This document shows positions 24,825-32,883 of a DNA stretch of 49,104 nucleotides, one piece after another. A model generated the notes under the pieces. The model searched no databases. It saw nothing but the letters and a program-made list of their open reading frames with translations, and was not told where the DNA came from. The translations under genes and the position numbers were made by a program. Positions within the stretch are counted from its first letter, which is position 1. Every line of letters starts with the position of its first letter. Source of the stretch: an uncultured Bacilli bacterium (lineage in GTDB: Bacteria > Bacillota_I > Bacilli_A > RFN20 > CAG-288); assembly GCA_934725685.1 (NCBI GenBank), contig CAKVBX010000010.1, positions 1-49,104 of the forward strand. Direction: 5' to 3'.

Positions 24825-25049
24825 CTATTTGTATTCGACTTCGACGAGATTTGCTTCGTCTTTTCTCAGCGTCAGTTCATACGAACGCAGCGTGATTTCA
24901 ATCGGATCACCCAAAGGGGCACGTTTTCTGACGAATATTTCTGTCCCTTCTGTGACACCCATGTCGAAGAGCCGGCGGCGAATTCTTCCTTCTCCGTTGA
25001 CCTTTTTCACTGTGCAGGTTCTTCCGATATCGACTTCTTCTAAGGTCAT
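24825..25049 (-). CDS. feoA: FeoA-domain protein
   Basis: 74 residues, SH3-like FeoA fold with the family pattern VNGEGRIRRRLFDMGVTEG and PLGDPIEI. FeoA binds FeoB and supports Fe(II) transport. It sits 14 bases upstream of feoB and downstream of a second, more divergent feoA. Confidence 0.93.
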   Translation of the reverse strand: MTLEEVDIGRTCTVKKVNGEGRIRRRLFDMGVTEGTEIFVRKRAPLGDPIEITLRSYELTLRKDEANLVEVEYK

Positions 25050-25067
25050 ATCTGTTTCTCCTCCTTT

Positions 25068-25289
25068 TTATGCGACAGGTTCAACCATAATGGATAATGC
25101 GGTCTGGTGGTCGAGCGAAATCCTGGAATCATGGACCTTGATGATGGCGGCTCCCCCTTCGGCAGAAAGAAGTTCGAGCTGCATGTCCTTGGTGAGACCG
25201 AGCGTTTCCAGATGCTTTCTGGTCTTCTCGTTTCCCGTGATTCTCAGAACTTTGAGACTGAGACCGATCGGTGCGACTAGTAACGGCAT
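25068..25289 (-). CDS. feoA: Second FeoA-domain protein, first gene of the feo operon
   Basis: 73 residues with the FeoA pattern GNEKTRKHLETLGLTKDMQLEL. It is more divergent than its neighbour, lacking the GD(P/A) loop. Tandem feoA genes before feoB are common in Bacillota, where the two SH3 domains probably have different roles. TAGGAGG lies just before the start and the operon promoter with two iron boxes lies directly upstream. Confidence 0.88.
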   Translation of the reverse strand: MPLLVAPIGLSLKVLRITGNEKTRKHLETLGLTKDMQLELLSAEGGAAIIKVHDSRISLDHQTALSIMVEPVA

Positions 25290-25300
25290 AATACCTCCTA

Positions 25301-25318
25301 CGTTAGTTGTGACTAACC
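25301..25318. promoter_or_regulatory. DtxR-type operator A (feo operon, downstream of -10)
   Basis: CGTTAGTTGTGACTAACC, a palindrome with GTTAGT/ACTAAC arms. It falls just past the -10 box and covers the likely start site of the feo transcript. It shares an 18-bp register with operators B and C. Confidence 0.75.
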
Positions 25319-25325
25319 TTGACCT

Positions 25326-25353
25326 ATTATAATCAGTGGAAAGTTATTGTCAA
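25326..25353 (-). promoter_or_regulatory. feo operon promoter, perfect consensus hexamers
   Basis: Minus strand: TTGACA (25348-25353), 16 bases, TATAAT (25326-25331). A promoter this strong needs repression, which the two overlapping palindromes supply. Confidence 0.85.
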
Positions 25354-25359
25354 CTAACT
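25342..25359. promoter_or_regulatory. DtxR-type operator B (feo operon, over -35)
   Basis: AGTTATTGTCAACTAACT, palindromic arms AGTTA/TAACT, contains the whole -35 hexamer on the minus strand. Binding would block RNA polymerase. Confidence 0.7.
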
Positions 25360-25515
25360 TTTTTGAATTGGGCCTGATTTTTTGCTCTGAACCTATAAAA
25401 TAGGATAGGAATGAGTCAGGAATCTAAGAACAGAACGAAAAGAAAGCGGTTCATTCATTTCGTTTGTGTTCTCTAACTCTGTATGTTACAATTGTCCTTA
25501 CAAGGAGGAGATATT

Positions 25516-25908
25516 ATGGACAATACGAATGAATCCTCGGAAGACTATTTAGAGAGAATCCTGATGCTGAACGAAAGCAACAAAGGGTATGTCCGTGCCA
25601 TTGATATCGCTTCCTCTATGGGATTTTCTAAGGCGAGTGTTTCTATCGCCTTGAAAAAGTTGGAAGAAAAAGGATATGTCGTCGTCGGGCCGAAACAGGC
25701 CTTATCTCTCACACCTACAGGCAAGGAAATCGCCGAGAAAATCTTGGAGCGGCATCACATCATCGGACACCTTCTCATTTCCCTCGGTGTCGATGAAGAG
25801 ACCGCCTACAAGGATGCGTGCAAAATCGAGCATGATCTCAGCGATGAAACCTTTGCGGCGCTGAAGAACGCCTATCTGAAAAAAGAAAAATCAGAGAAGG
25901 GCGAATAA
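25516..25908 (+). CDS. DtxR-family metal-dependent repressor
   Basis: 130 residues from the ATG at 25516, which has AAGGAGGAG before it. A winged helix (VRAIDIASSMGFSKASVSIALKKLEEKGYV) is followed by the metal-binding dimer domain. Likely ligands: Asp and Glu in DYLERI, His in ERHHIIGH, and the ACKIEHDLSDE stretch, where Cys-x-x-Glu-His follows DtxR/IdeR (Cys102-Glu105-His106) rather than MntR, which has Glu at the Cys position. This favours Fe(II). No SH3 domain, as in short MntR-like forms. It is divergent from feo and convergent with the small gene at 25891-26055; both carry matching palindromes. Confidence 0.88.
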   Translation: MDNTNESSEDYLERILMLNESNKGYVRAIDIASSMGFSKASVSIALKKLEEKGYVVVGPKQALSLTPTGKEIAEKILERHHIIGHLLISLGVDEETAYKDACKIEHDLSDETFAALKNAYLKKEKSEKGE

Positions 25909-26055
25909 GCAGAGCGAAATTGCGGATAATGCAATACCGGAGAAGAGCCCGAGCGTGGCTCTTTTCTTTTGGCCATGACAGGATAAGACGTTGCGGATGG
26001 AATCAGAGAAAAGGAATACGCCGAGTGCGAGAATGATGGAAAACAGAATGAACAT
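25891..26055 (-). CDS. 54-residue two-helix membrane protein behind an iron box
   Basis: A short frame with ATG at 26055 and TGA at 25891. GAGGAGG lies 7 bases before the ATG, and a near-consensus promoter with a DtxR-type palindrome in its spacer lies 21 bases further upstream. The product begins MFILFSIILALGVFLFSDSI and ends with a second hydrophobic helix (GLFSGIALSAISLCLFALL); between them are a Ser-Cys-His and a basic QKKR. The 3' end overlaps the regulator gene by 18 bases, convergent. No family is recognised. Its control and position suggest a role in iron uptake or sensing, made only under metal shortage. Confidence 0.75.
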   Translation of the reverse strand: MFILFSIILALGVFLFSDSIRNVLSCHGQKKRATLGLFSGIALSAISLCLFALL

Positions 26056-26075
26056 AGAGAATCCTCCTCATGACT

Positions 26076-26104
26076 ATTATAGTTAGTTATAGCTAACTAG
26101 TCAA
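26076..26104 (-). promoter_or_regulatory. Promoter of the 54-residue membrane protein gene
   Basis: Minus strand: TTGACT (26099-26104), 17 bases, TATAAT (26076-26081). The spacer is filled almost exactly by operator C. Confidence 0.8.
26081..26098. promoter_or_regulatory. DtxR-type operator C in the promoter spacer
   Basis: AGTTAGTTATAGCTAACT, palindrome with AGTTAG/CTAACT arms. It aligns with operators A and B as nGTTAnTnnnnnCTAACn (B differs at one arm base), so one regulator probably binds all three. Confidence 0.75.
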
Positions 26105-26118
26105 CCGAGAGGAGAACG

Positions 26119-26156
26119 GAAAAAATCCCTTTCCTGGGCTGTGCCAGGAAAGGGAT
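26119..26156 (-). terminator. Terminator of the MarR/ABC operon
   Basis: ATCCCTTTCCTGG/CCAGGAAAGGGAT, a perfect 13-bp stem, with six T following on the minus strand; it lies just after the last ABC gene. Confidence 0.85.
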
Positions 26157-26161
26157 GGTTT

Positions 26162-27991
26162 TCATTCGGCTTGGTTTTCGCCGCCTAAGGCGAACTGGGA
26201 ACTGTAGAGGGAACAGTAGAATCCGTTCTGGGCCATCAGCTCGTCGTGATTGCCATGTTCGATGATGTTTCCGTCCTTCATGACAAGAATCAGGTCGGCA
26301 TTCCTGATGGTGGAGAGACGATGGGCGATGACGAAGGAAGTCTTTCCTTTGCTGAGACGGTCCATGGCTTCCTGGATCTTCTCTTCCGTTCTCGTATCGA
26401 CATTGCTGGTCGCCTCATCCAGGATGAGAAGCGGGGCCTTCTTCAGCATCGCACGGGCGATGGTGATGAGCTGCTTCTGACCGCCGGAGATGGAGGAGTC
26501 TTCCTTGATTTCGTAGTCGAGTCCTCCCGGAAGGGAACGGACGAAGTGGACGAGATGGGCGTCATGAATGGCATTCTGCAGATCCTCGTCGGTGAGATTC
26601 GGCGTATTGTATTCGAGGTTCTCCCTCAGGGTTCCGTCATAGACCCAGGTATCCTGAAGCACCATGGCGAAGAGATCGTGGATTTCCTCGCGGGGCATCT
26701 CCTTGATGTCGATGCCGTCAATCTTGATGGAACCTTTCCCGACATCGTAGAAACGCATCAGCAGGTTGACCATGGTTGTCTTTCCGGCGCCGGTCGGACC
26801 GACGATGGCGACTTTCATGCCGGGTTTCACTTCGGCGGAGAAATCGTGGATGATTTCCTTGTTCTCTTCGTAACCGAAACTGACATGGTCGAAGGTGACT
26901 TCTCCCTTCACGACTTCTTTGCCGTCGGAGAGAAGTTTCTTTTCCTTATGGGATTCATCCTCAAGCTCCTTTTCGGCAAGGAATTCGAAGACGCGCTTGG
27001 CGGCAGCTGCCGCACTCTGCAAGGAGTTGAGAGACTGTGCAATCTGTGTCATCGGAGACTGGAAGAGGTTGACATAGGTGAGGAAGGCGGTGATGGTACC
27101 GAGGGTAATGCCGGCGGCACCGCTGTTCATCAGAAGACCGCCCGTCAGACAGACTGCGGCATAGGCAAGATAGGAGACGAAGTTCGTAATCGGCATCATC
27201 AGTCCGCCGAAGATTTCGGAACGGAACAGCGTATTTCCGAGGTTTTTGTTGTGTTCCTCAAAGTCCTGATTGATCCGTTCGGAAGCATTGAAGACCTTGA
27301 TGACAAGCTGACCATTGTAGTTCTCTTCGACGACGCTTTCGACATCACCGATGAGGTCCTGACGTTTCTGGAACCAGGGGCCTGCAATCTTCAGAATGAA
27401 GAGGATGACGATGAGCATCAGAGGGAGCGTGGCAAGGCAGACTAGGGAGAGCTGCCAACTGGAGAGGAACATGGCGATAAGGACACCGACGAGCATGAAG
27501 ACAGATTGGAAGAAGGAAGTGACGGACTGCTGCATGGACTGACCAATCTGATCGACATCGTTGGTGAGTCTAGACATGACATCGCCGATGGAAGAGGAGT
27601 CGAAGTAACGTAACGGAACACGATTGATTTTTCCGATGATCTGCTTCCTGAGCTGCTCGGTATAGCGCATGGAGACAATGTTCATGACAAGACCGGAGAC
27701 AAAGGAGCAGAGGGCGGAGAGAACATACATGACGACGAGGATGGTACCGATTCTGGCGATTTCCGTAAGGTCGATATTCTTTGAGGCGGCACCATTATTG
27801 ATGGTATCGGTCATTTTCTTCAGCCAGTCCGGAGAGAGGACGGAAATCACAACCGAACCGATGAGAAGGAACAGAGACAGAATCATCAGGGGGAAGTATT
27901 TCCGCATGGAGACGGATATATTCTTCATGATGACGGAGAGATCTTTCTTCTCGAGTTTCTCTTGTTTAAAGGACATGCCATGTCTTTTCAT
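26162..27991 (-). CDS. ABC exporter half-transporter with canonical ATPase site
   Basis: 609 residues: an N-terminal exporter membrane domain with six helices (about 35-320) and a C-terminal ATPase. Walker A is GPTGAGKTT, signature SGGQKQL, Walker B LLILDEATS with the catalytic Glu, H-loop AHRLSTI: all canonical. The partner encoded upstream has a degenerate site, so the two should form a heterodimeric multidrug exporter of the BmrCD/LmrCD/TM287-288 kind. AAGGAGG precedes the ATG; the start overlaps the partner's stop (ATGA). Substrate unknown. Confidence 0.92.
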   Translation of the reverse strand: MKRHGMSFKQEKLEKKDLSVIMKNISVSMRKYFPLMILSLFLLIGSVVISVLSPDWLKKMTDTINNGAASKNIDLTEIARIGTILVVMYVLSALCSFVSGLVMNIVSMRYTEQLRKQIIGKINRVPLRYFDSSSIGDVMSRLTNDVDQIGQSMQQSVTSFFQSVFMLVGVLIAMFLSSWQLSLVCLATLPLMLIVILFILKIAGPWFQKRQDLIGDVESVVEENYNGQLVIKVFNASERINQDFEEHNKNLGNTLFRSEIFGGLMMPITNFVSYLAYAAVCLTGGLLMNSGAAGITLGTITAFLTYVNLFQSPMTQIAQSLNSLQSAAAAAKRVFEFLAEKELEDESHKEKKLLSDGKEVVKGEVTFDHVSFGYEENKEIIHDFSAEVKPGMKVAIVGPTGAGKTTMVNLLMRFYDVGKGSIKIDGIDIKEMPREEIHDLFAMVLQDTWVYDGTLRENLEYNTPNLTDEDLQNAIHDAHLVHFVRSLPGGLDYEIKEDSSISGGQKQLITIARAMLKKAPLLILDEATSNVDTRTEEKIQEAMDRLSKGKTSFVIAHRLSTIRNADLILVMKDGNIIEHGNHDELMAQNGFYCSLYSSQFALGGENQAE

Positions 27992-29928
27992 AGACCGAGT
28001 TCCTCCTTGGATAACTGAGAGAGGGCGATTTCCCGGTAGACATCACAGGAGTTGAGCAACTCCTTGTGGGTGCCATAACCGACCATCTTTCCCTCGCTGA
28101 GGACGACAATGTGGTCGGCATCCATGATGGTGCCGATGCGCTGGGCGACGATGAGTTTCGTCACGTCTTTTTCGGATTCTTTTAGGTTGTCTCTTACTTT
28201 TCTATCCGTCTTGAAGTCAAGGGCTGAGAAGGAATCGTCGAAGATGATGAACTCAGGTTTCATGGCGACGGCACGGGCGATGCAAAGGCGCTGTCTCTGA
28301 CCGCCGGAGACATTGCTTCCACCCTGAGCAATCGGAGCGTCATATCCTTCCTCTTTTTCCATGATGAAGGAATCCGCTTCCGCAATTTCAGCCGCCTTCT
28401 TGATTTCTTCCTCAGACAGGTTCGGATTACCGAAGGCGATATTGTGCTTGACGGTTCCCTTGAAAAGGAGACCTTTCTGCGGAACATAGGAGATGAGGGA
28501 GTGAAGGGTAGTCTGCTTGAGGTCCTTGACATTGACACCATCGACGAGGACTTCCCCCTCCCTTACATCATAGAGACGGTCGGCGAGATTGACGATTGTC
28601 GTCTTACCGCTACCAGTCGCACCGATGAAGGCGATGGTTTCACCCATCTTCGCCGAGAAGGAGATGTGTTCGACGACATCTTCCTTGGCACCGGGATAGG
28701 CGAAGGAGACATCGCGGAATTCGATGGTTCCTTTTTCCGAACGTTCCTTTTCGGTTTCCGGATCACGGATGGATGGTTCGGTGGAGAGAACTTCGTTGAT
28801 ACGCTTGGCGCAGACGCTGGCTCTCGGAACCATATAGAACATCATCAAAAGCATCATGAAAGCCATGACAATCTGCGTGGAAAGCATCATGAAGGAGAGA
28901 ATCTGGGAATAGGTGATGGTTTCCTGAGGATTATTGATGAGAACGGCTCCAATCCAGTAGACGGCGATGGAGATGCCGTTCATGATGATGGTGATATAAG
29001 GAGACATCATCGACATGGCGGCACCGGTGAAGAGCTGGGTGTTGGTGAGTTCACCATTGGCCTTGGCAAATTTCTTTTCCTGATAGGATTCGGCATTGTA
29101 GGCATGGACGACGCGGATACCGGAGAGGTTCTCTCTCGTGATGCCGTTGAGACGGTCGATGAGTTTTTGAATCGACTTGAATTTTGGCATGACGAAGATG
29201 AGGAGGATGCCCATGCCGATGATGAGGAGGATGACACCGATGATGGTCGGAAGCATGAGCTTCCAGGAGACAGCATTGATCTTGAGGATGGCCCAAATGG
29301 CGGTGACTGGCGCCTGGAAGAACATACGGAAGGTCAGGAGCAGACAAAACTGAACTTGTTGGACATCATTGGTGGCACGGGTGATGAGACTGGCCGTCGA
29401 AAATCGGTTGATTTCGGCGAGGGAGAAGGAAGAAATGCGCTGATTGAGCGCAGAACGGACACTTGTAGCAAGCGAAGAGGCGATGTGGGCGGAGATGATG
29501 GAGATGACCGCCTGGACCAGAATCATACCGCTTGTGGAGAGAATCATCATTCCGGCATTCCACCAGATGTCTCCGACACCGGCATCACGGATGGCGACAA
29601 TCATGGAAGTAATGGCGGATGTGTCCTGACCTTGGGCGGCCACCATGTTGGAGATGGCCTGGATGGTTGCGTCATCGAACCGGCTCCATTCCGTGAAGCC
29701 GCCTAGCATCACTCTGATGGCGGCAATCTGTTCTTCGCTCGTTGCAAACGAAGTGAAGAATTCCACCGGCGCCTGGTTGTGGTAGTTGAGATACGTGATG
29801 GCCTGGGTGATGCCCTTAATGTAATCGGTCAGGGTCATCATGCAATAGACCTGAAGGATGGTCAGACCGAGAATGGCGATGATGTAGAACCAATCCTTCT
29901 TTTTTAGATAACGAAGTAGTTTAATCAT
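27988..29928 (-). CDS. ABC exporter half-transporter with degenerate ATPase site
   Basis: 646 residues. Membrane domain with an extracellular insert between the first two helices (about residues 35-125, Ala/Gln-rich), then the ATPase: Walker A GATGSGKTT, signature SGGQRQRL, Walker B FIIFDDSFSALD with Asp where catalytic Glu is expected, and AQRIGTI with Gln at the H-loop. Both changes are known marks of the non-catalytic partner in heterodimeric exporters. Its start lies inside the marR gene end (8-base overlap) and its stop overlaps the second ABC gene. Confidence 0.92.
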   Translation of the reverse strand: MIKLLRYLKKKDWFYIIAILGLTILQVYCMMTLTDYIKGITQAITYLNYHNQAPVEFFTSFATSEEQIAAIRVMLGGFTEWSRFDDATIQAISNMVAAQGQDTSAITSMIVAIRDAGVGDIWWNAGMMILSTSGMILVQAVISIISAHIASSLATSVRSALNQRISSFSLAEINRFSTASLITRATNDVQQVQFCLLLTFRMFFQAPVTAIWAILKINAVSWKLMLPTIIGVILLIIGMGILLIFVMPKFKSIQKLIDRLNGITRENLSGIRVVHAYNAESYQEKKFAKANGELTNTQLFTGAAMSMMSPYITIIMNGISIAVYWIGAVLINNPQETITYSQILSFMMLSTQIVMAFMMLLMMFYMVPRASVCAKRINEVLSTEPSIRDPETEKERSEKGTIEFRDVSFAYPGAKEDVVEHISFSAKMGETIAFIGATGSGKTTIVNLADRLYDVREGEVLVDGVNVKDLKQTTLHSLISYVPQKGLLFKGTVKHNIAFGNPNLSEEEIKKAAEIAEADSFIMEKEEGYDAPIAQGGSNVSGGQRQRLCIARAVAMKPEFIIFDDSFSALDFKTDRKVRDNLKESEKDVTKLIVAQRIGTIMDADHIVVLSEGKMVGYGTHKELLNSCDVYREIALSQLSKEELGL

Positions 29929-30373
29929 GAGATTCTGTCTTCTCCTTTCTTTCCGCTTCGAGGAAACATTCGGTGAATTGACGGGTCAGAGTGAGGAACT
30001 GTCCGAAATTGTCCGACCCCATTTTTTCGATGACATTATGAATCAGGGTATGCATCTGATCCCGGAGTTCCGTGACAAGAAGAAGTCCCTTCTCTGTCAG
30101 CGTCACATTGATTCTTCTCCGGTCGAGAGAATTGTTTTCCCGGGTCAGAAGTCCTTTTTCTTCCATGTTCTTCAGCGCACTTCCGATGCGGCCGCTTCCG
30201 ACATGGAGTTCTTCGGAGAGTTCCCCCGGGGAGATGCCCTGTGGATTCTTGCAGAGCAAGTAGAGGATGGCCCCTTCCCCTTTGGCCAATGTCTTCTTCT
30301 GTTTATGTTCGGAGCAGTAGTGGATCAAGCCTGCCAACTCGAACATCTCTTTGAAATATTCGTTTTCTTCCAT
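29921..30373 (-). CDS. MarR-family repressor of the ABC exporter operon
   Basis: 150 residues with a winged helix: GISPGELSEELHVGSGRIGSALKNMEEKGLL then a wing LDRRRINVTLTEKG. It is the first gene of a three-gene transcript with the two ABC genes, all overlapping. The promoter is flanked by two matching palindromes, consistent with autorepression relieved by a drug-like ligand. GAGG lies 8 bases before the ATG, partly within the downstream operator. Confidence 0.9.
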   Translation of the reverse strand: MEENEYFKEMFELAGLIHYCSEHKQKKTLAKGEGAILYLLCKNPQGISPGELSEELHVGSGRIGSALKNMEEKGLLTRENNSLDRRRINVTLTEKGLLLVTELRDQMHTLIHNVIEKMGSDNFGQFLTLTRQFTECFLEAERKEKTESHD

Positions 30374-30379
30374 CTGATT

Positions 30380-30398
30380 TACCTCACAGCGTGAGATA
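30380..30398. promoter_or_regulatory. MarR operator 1 (over the transcription start)
   Basis: Minus strand TATCTCACGCTGTGAGGTA. It matches operator 2 at 14 of 19 positions and contains an internal CTCAC/GTGAG palindrome. Confidence 0.65.
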
Positions 30399-30426
30399 TT
30401 ATAAGGATAGATATCTCATAGTGCAA
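30398..30426 (-). promoter_or_regulatory. Promoter of the marR-ABC operon
   Basis: Minus strand: TTGCAC (30421-30426), 17 bases, TATAAT (30398-30403). Operator 2 covers the -35 and operator 1 abuts the -10. Confidence 0.75.
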
Positions 30427-30430
30427 GATA
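30412..30430. promoter_or_regulatory. MarR operator 2 (over -35)
   Basis: Minus strand TATCTTGCACTATGAGATA, arms TATCT/AGATA. Its centre is 32 bp from the centre of operator 1, about three helical turns, so both would be bound from the same face. Confidence 0.65.
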
Positions 30431-30438
30431 TTTGTTTC

Positions 30439-30466
30439 AAAAAAAGCAGCGGTGGCTGACCGCTGC
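30439..30466 (-). terminator. Terminator of the potassium-uptake operon
   Basis: Minus strand: GCAGCGGT, 5-base loop, ACCGCTGC then seven T, beginning right after the trkH stop codon. Confidence 0.85.
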
Positions 30467-30467
30467 C

Positions 30468-32216
30468 TTATTCTGCCTGTTCTTTGTAGATGAAACGGCG
30501 ATGACGCAAGTGATGGATGATCTTGCCGATGAGGGTGAAATAGACGAAGATTTCAAGACGTCCTAATAGCATACCGACCATTTCAATCCAGAGGATGGAC
30601 GAGACGGTTGTATGGCAGGTGATGCCACAGCCGAGGCCGACCGTACCGATGCAGGAGGAGAACTCGAAGAAACAGTCGAGCCAGGTGAAGGCGGCTCCTG
30701 TCCCGTCTCCGCGGGGAATGTTGAGGGCACTGGTGATGGTGGAGATGACGGTGGTTCCGAGAAGAAGGAAGAAGACATAGAAGGCAATGAAGGTCTCCGC
30801 CTCCGTGATCTCTTCCCGTTCCACTCTTGTCTTCTGACCGAAACGATGGATTGTCATGACCTGATGACGTTCCGGAATCGAGATGGCACTCCGGATTCTC
30901 GTGAGGACATCGTATCCGAATAGGGCGATACGGTTCTGCTTGATGGCACCGGAAGTGGACCCGTTCTGCATGCCGATGGTCATGCAGATGCCTAAGAGAA
31001 GAAGAAGATAGGTCGGGAAAGTTCGGATGGTTCCGTTTTGCATTCCGGCAAATGCTTCATTCGGGGTGATAGTGGAGGATAAGGATGAGAATCCGTAGAG
31101 TCCGCCGGAAGCGAGGGTGTGGGCTTGATAGGAATCCACGGCCTGGAAGCCGCAGGTGGAGAGGCCCGAAAGCATTTCGAAGGTTCCGTAACGGAATCCG
31201 GCGAGGACGTCTCCGCCATAATACTCTGTCATGCCGACAACCATGAAGGGCCAGATGAAGAGAAGGACGCAGAAGAAGACGACGAATTCGAAGTGGCGGA
31301 GGACTTTGAACTTTCCGCGGAGGAGGGAATAGTGGATGACGAAGTTGGTGCCGCCTAAAATCATCAGGACTTCTGAGATGATCTCGACACTGACGCCACG
31401 CCAGGCTCCATTGAGGGAGACCTCCTGGACGAGGGTGTTGATATTGTTGCTTTTGGTGGAGAATCCGCCAGTGGCGACGGCGGTCATCGCATGGAGGAAG
31501 GCGTCGTAAGGTTTGACGCCGACGGCGATGTAGAGAACGCCGCCGAGGACGATGTATCCGAGATAGAGGGAGAAGATGAGTCTTGCCGATTTGACGAGGT
31601 TCGGAAGCAGTTTGTCGTTATGACCTTCAAGTAGGTAGATGTTGAGACCGGATTTCTCACTGACGGCCGAGGAGACGACTAAGACAAGGCCGATGCCGCC
31701 AATCAGTTCGGTGAGGGCGCGGTGGAAGAAAAGCATGTGGGAAGAAACATCCGTGGTTCCGTTTCCGAGGTCAATGATTTCCTTGTTCCAGTCCATGACG
31801 GAAAGACCGGTGGAGGTATAGCCGGAAGTGGATTCGAAAAGGGCCTGGGTGAAGTTATATCCATAGAATAAATAAGGAAAAGAAGAGAAAAGGATGACTA
31901 GGAACCAGACGCCGATCAGAAGGACGAGGTCCTGGATGGCGGTAAGTTTCCCCTGCTTTCTGCGGAAAATGATGAGAGACAACAGGGCGCCGAGACCGAA
32001 GGCAGCAGCTCCTGGAATAAGGAAGGCGCGGTACATGGTGTGCTCCTCAGGGTAGAAGATGAGCATGAGCAAAGGGAGCATGACCAGAATGCCGGTCACG
32101 AGAAGAAAGATGCCAAAATAGCCGAGTACGAGAAGGGGACCTTTTACTTCCTCTTCGGATTCTTCGGCACCGGCCGTGGAAAGGATGATGCGGCGTTTTT
32201 TGCTGTTTCTAGCCAT
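30468..32216 (-). CDS. trkH: TrkH/KtrB-type potassium transporter membrane subunit
   Basis: 582 residues from the ATG at 32216, which has GAGG at a good distance. After a basic leader (RNSKKRR) come two extra N-terminal helices and then four pseudo-repeated pore units of the TrkH/KtrB type, with selectivity-filter-like segments such as STSGYTSTGLS, AVATGGFST, LSTCGFQA and IGTVGLGCG. Forms the K+ path of a Trk/Ktr system gated by the two RCK proteins encoded upstream. Its start lies 8 bases inside the preceding gene. Confidence 0.92.
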   Translation of the reverse strand: MARNSKKRRIILSTAGAEESEEEVKGPLLVLGYFGIFLLVTGILVMLPLLMLIFYPEEHTMYRAFLIPGAAAFGLGALLSLIIFRRKQGKLTAIQDLVLLIGVWFLVILFSSFPYLFYGYNFTQALFESTSGYTSTGLSVMDWNKEIIDLGNGTTDVSSHMLFFHRALTELIGGIGLVLVVSSAVSEKSGLNIYLLEGHNDKLLPNLVKSARLIFSLYLGYIVLGGVLYIAVGVKPYDAFLHAMTAVATGGFSTKSNNINTLVQEVSLNGAWRGVSVEIISEVLMILGGTNFVIHYSLLRGKFKVLRHFEFVVFFCVLLFIWPFMVVGMTEYYGGDVLAGFRYGTFEMLSGLSTCGFQAVDSYQAHTLASGGLYGFSSLSSTITPNEAFAGMQNGTIRTFPTYLLLLLGICMTIGMQNGSTSGAIKQNRIALFGYDVLTRIRSAISIPERHQVMTIHRFGQKTRVEREEITEAETFIAFYVFFLLLGTTVISTITSALNIPRGDGTGAAFTWLDCFFEFSSCIGTVGLGCGITCHTTVSSILWIEMVGMLLGRLEIFVYFTLIGKIIHHLRHRRFIYKEQAE

Positions 32217-32883
32217 TATGATCCTCACCTTTGATGAAATCGACCAATTCTTCCTGGTTTTCCGGAGCGCTTGCGATGACTAAGGTGTCATTGAGAGCAA
32301 GCACGGTGTCACCGCGCGGAATGATGACGGTGGGGTCACGGAAGATGCAGGTGATGTTTCCGGTCTTGGGAAGACCGAGACTCTTCAGGTCCTTGCCGAT
32401 GCACCAGAATCCGTCCTTGATCTTGATTTCTGTAATGACGATTTTTTCGCCTTCCAGGGAAGAGGTCTTGAAAACGGATTCGATGTCGCTCTCTCCCTTA
32501 ATCTTCTGGGCGAGAAGATAGGAGTCGGAGATGGCCACATCGATGCCGAGACGCATGAAGATGTCGACGTTATTCGGGTTGGAGACGGTGCAGATTGCTT
32601 TCTTGATATGGAAAACCTGCTTTGCCATCTTGCAGGTGACAAAGTTGTCGGCATCGGAACTCTGTAAGGAAATGACGAGGTCGAAATTGGTGACGTCTGC
32701 GATTTCGAAGGAGTACTTCTTCGTCGGGTCGGTCTTGATGACGGGAAGGTCATAATGTTCCGAGATGGAGTCTGCGATTTTCTCATCGTCGTTGATCACG
32801 ACGATGCGGTTGCCGTGTTTCTTGGCAAAGACGGAAAGGAGGTAATCGGCCTGCTGTCTTCCGCCGCATACTACGATATTCAT
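32209..32883 (-). CDS. TrkA-type RCK protein with N and C domains
   Basis: 224 residues. RCK N-terminal Rossmann domain (IVVCGGRQQADYLL, then acidic VVINDD and TVSNPNN) and an RCK C-terminal domain (about 140-222, IPRGDTVLALNDTLVIASA). A cytoplasmic nucleotide-binding regulator of the TrkH channel. The glycine motif is altered (GGRQQA instead of GxGxxG), so nucleotide binding may be weakened. Coupled by 4-base overlap to the first RCK gene. Confidence 0.82.
   Translation of the reverse strand: MNIVVCGGRQQADYLLSVFAKKHGNRIVVINDDEKIADSISEHYDLPVIKTDPTKKYSFEIADVTNFDLVISLQSSDADNFVTCKMAKQVFHIKKAICTVSNPNNVDIFMRLGIDVAISDSYLLAQKIKGESDIESVFKTSSLEGEKIVITEIKIKDGFWCIGKDLKSLGLPKTGNITCIFRDPTVIIPRGDTVLALNDTLVIASAPENQEELVDFIKGEDHNG

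Noticed and set aside
26246..29706. Long plus-strand open frames (26246-27445 and 28444-29706) inside the ABC genes
   Set aside because: They are antisense to clearly coding, motif-bearing ABC genes and give low-complexity Asp/Gly-rich products.
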